From positions 1 to 14,394 of the forward strand of contig CAYPZU010000056.1 in the NCBI GenBank assembly GCA_964415395.1: a DNA stretch of 14,394 nt, given 5' to 3'. Both the position numbers and the translations under genes were made by a program. This stretch comes from CAYPZU01 sp964415395. Lineage in GTDB: Bacteria; Chlamydiota; Chlamydiia; Chlamydiales; SM23-39. The first letter of the stretch is position 1. Every line of letters starts with the position of its first letter. Of the stretch, positions 13,529 through 14,394 are shown in pieces. The notes beneath the pieces are model-generated. The model saw only the letters and a list, made by a program, of their open reading frames with translations. It was not told the origin of the DNA and did no database searches.

Positions 13529-14394
13529 TCGAGAGAGGGGCAGGGGATTTCGGCGCCAGCCTGGAGCAGGATCCGGTGGATTTCGAGCAGGATCTTCTGC
13601 TTGATCTCCATGAACTCTTCATAGCGCGTCGAAAGAGTGTACGCCCGCACTTCGATTTCAAGCGCATAGACGCCGAAAGAGCGGAGGAATACATAAACCG
13701 GCTGGTGCCTGTCGATTTCGGGGTGGTGGAGCAGCAGCGCGCGGATTTCCGAAACGACAGCCTCCCCTCTCGGCGAATCGGAAAAGCGGATCCGAACCGT
13801 CTCCTCGATGCACCGGTGAGTCATCCGGGAAAGATTGATGAGCATTTCCGAAGAGAAGGAGGCGTTCGGGATGTAGACAGGCTTTTTTTCCATGTCGCGC
13901 ACCGTCGTAAGATACCAGCCGATCTCCTCTACGTATCCGCGCAGGTTTCTCTGAGGAACCTCGATCTGGTCGCCCACGGTAAAGGGGCGGGTGGCGTAGA
14001 TCATGAGGCCGCCGAAAAAGTTGGCGATCATTTCGCGGCTGGCGAACCCAAGCGCCGCCAACCCGATTCCGCCGAACGTCACGAGAGGGAGGATGTCGAG
14101 GCCGAAGAGGCCGAACAGGACGAGAAGAGAGACGAAAAGAACCGCCACAGTAAAAATTTTTCCCACAATTTCAAGAGAGGCAGGATCGAAAGCCGGTTTG
14201 CCGCGGAATCGGCGCATCGCCATCGCATGATGGAAAACTTTTTTAAACCGGAGCAGGAACCAGGAGAGGGAAAAGACGATCCCCATGTTCCGCAGCGCCG
14301 GAACGTACTGATGGAGCGTTTCAAGTTTGAAGCGGTGGGAGAGGAGATGGAGGAGAAACGAAGCGAGGAGGACGCCGAAAAACACTTTCGCAGG
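13516..14394 (-). CDS. MscS-family mechanosensitive channel (5' end outside window)
   Basis: The frame is open to the window edge, so the N terminus is missing. The visible 292 residues hold at least three hydrophobic segments and the MscS core. The pore helix region (LVTFGGIGLAALGFASREMI) leads into ANFFGGLMIYATRPFTVGDQIEV and the beta-domain segment with VEEIGWYLTTVRDMEKKPVYIPNASF, followed by the soluble alpha/beta cytoplasmic domain. MscS-type channels open under membrane tension to release solutes during hypo-osmotic shock. A GTG at 14383-14385 could be called as a start, but the coding frame continues upstream of it (residues PAK), so I treat the gene as partial. It converges on pgsA across the repeat block. 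The subclass (MscS versus larger YnaI/MscM-like) depends on the missing part. Confidence 0.9.
   Translation of the reverse strand, partial: PAKVFFGVLLASFLLHLLSHRFKLETLHQYVPALRNMGIVFSLSWFLLRFKKVFHHAMAMRRFRGKPAFDPASLEIVGKIFTVAVLFVSLLVLFGLFGLDILPLVTFGGIGLAALGFASREMIANFFGGLMIYATRPFTVGDQIEVPQRNLRGYVEEIGWYLTTVRDMEKKPVYIPNASFSSEMLINLSRMTHRCIEETVRIRFSDSPRGEAVVSEIRALLLHHPEIDRHQPVYVFLRSFGVYALEIEVRAYTLSTRYEEFMEIKQKILLEIHRILLQAGAEIPCPSLELSL

Noticed and set aside
1..14394. CRISPR array, prophage, toxin-antitoxin or other defence system
   Set aside because: No regularly spaced direct repeats of CRISPR type and no integrase, phage structural, toxin or nuclease-defence gene was found. All confident genes are housekeeping or transport.

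Overview
The window reads as a stretch of a chlamydial chromosome, most likely from an environmental (amoeba- or protist-associated) member of the phylum Chlamydiae rather than a Chlamydia sensu stricto pathogen. Support comes from several places. There is an ATP/ADP-type nucleotide translocase (NTT/TLC family), a hallmark of obligate intracellular bacteria and plastids. MurA carries aspartate where most bacteria have the fosfomycin-sensitive active-site cysteine, a known chlamydial trait. A DUF2709-type protein sits beside tsaE and dnaQ, an order I recall from Chlamydia trachomatis (CT538-CT537-CT536). murA and argS are close neighbours, as I recall for CT455/CT454. Genus and species cannot be named from the sequence alone. 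The coding regions look richer in G+C than is usual for chlamydiae, but I did not compute a value.

Layout. Positions 1-2795 (+ strand): murA, then a 185-bp palindromic element with terminal inverted repeats, then epmB (EF-P beta-lysylation radical SAM enzyme), a nested A+T-rich palindrome, a candidate small RNA and a strong intrinsic terminator. Positions 2794-5755 (- strand): argS and an upstream leucine/glutamate-type dehydrogenase form a two-gene operon with a good sigma70-type promoter. Positions 5948-8407 (+): a tightly overlapping four-gene cluster of a DUF2709 protein, tsaE, engB and a DnaQ-like exonuclease carrying a C-terminal DUF3820-like module. Positions 8449-10378 (+): a DUF1275 membrane protein and pgk. 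Positions 10488-13280 (+): the NTT nucleotide translocase, a DedA-family membrane protein with an unusual hairpin leader, and a CDP-alcohol phosphatidyltransferase. Positions 13312-13510: a modular interspersed-repeat region. Positions 13516-14394 (-): a MscS-type channel whose 5' end runs off the window.

Most of the genes are core housekeeping: peptidoglycan precursor synthesis, tRNA charging and t6A modification, ribosome assembly, EF-P modification, glycolysis, phospholipid synthesis and nucleotide import from the host. I see no toxin system, phage, CRISPR array, rRNA or tRNA. The least explained parts are non-coding: the 185-bp inverted-repeat element that supplies the murA stop codon, the palindrome plus putative small RNA behind epmB, the 10-bp hairpin in the dedA leader, and the hairpin/'CAGGATC' repeat array before mscS. 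I do not see evidence for a new multi-gene system.
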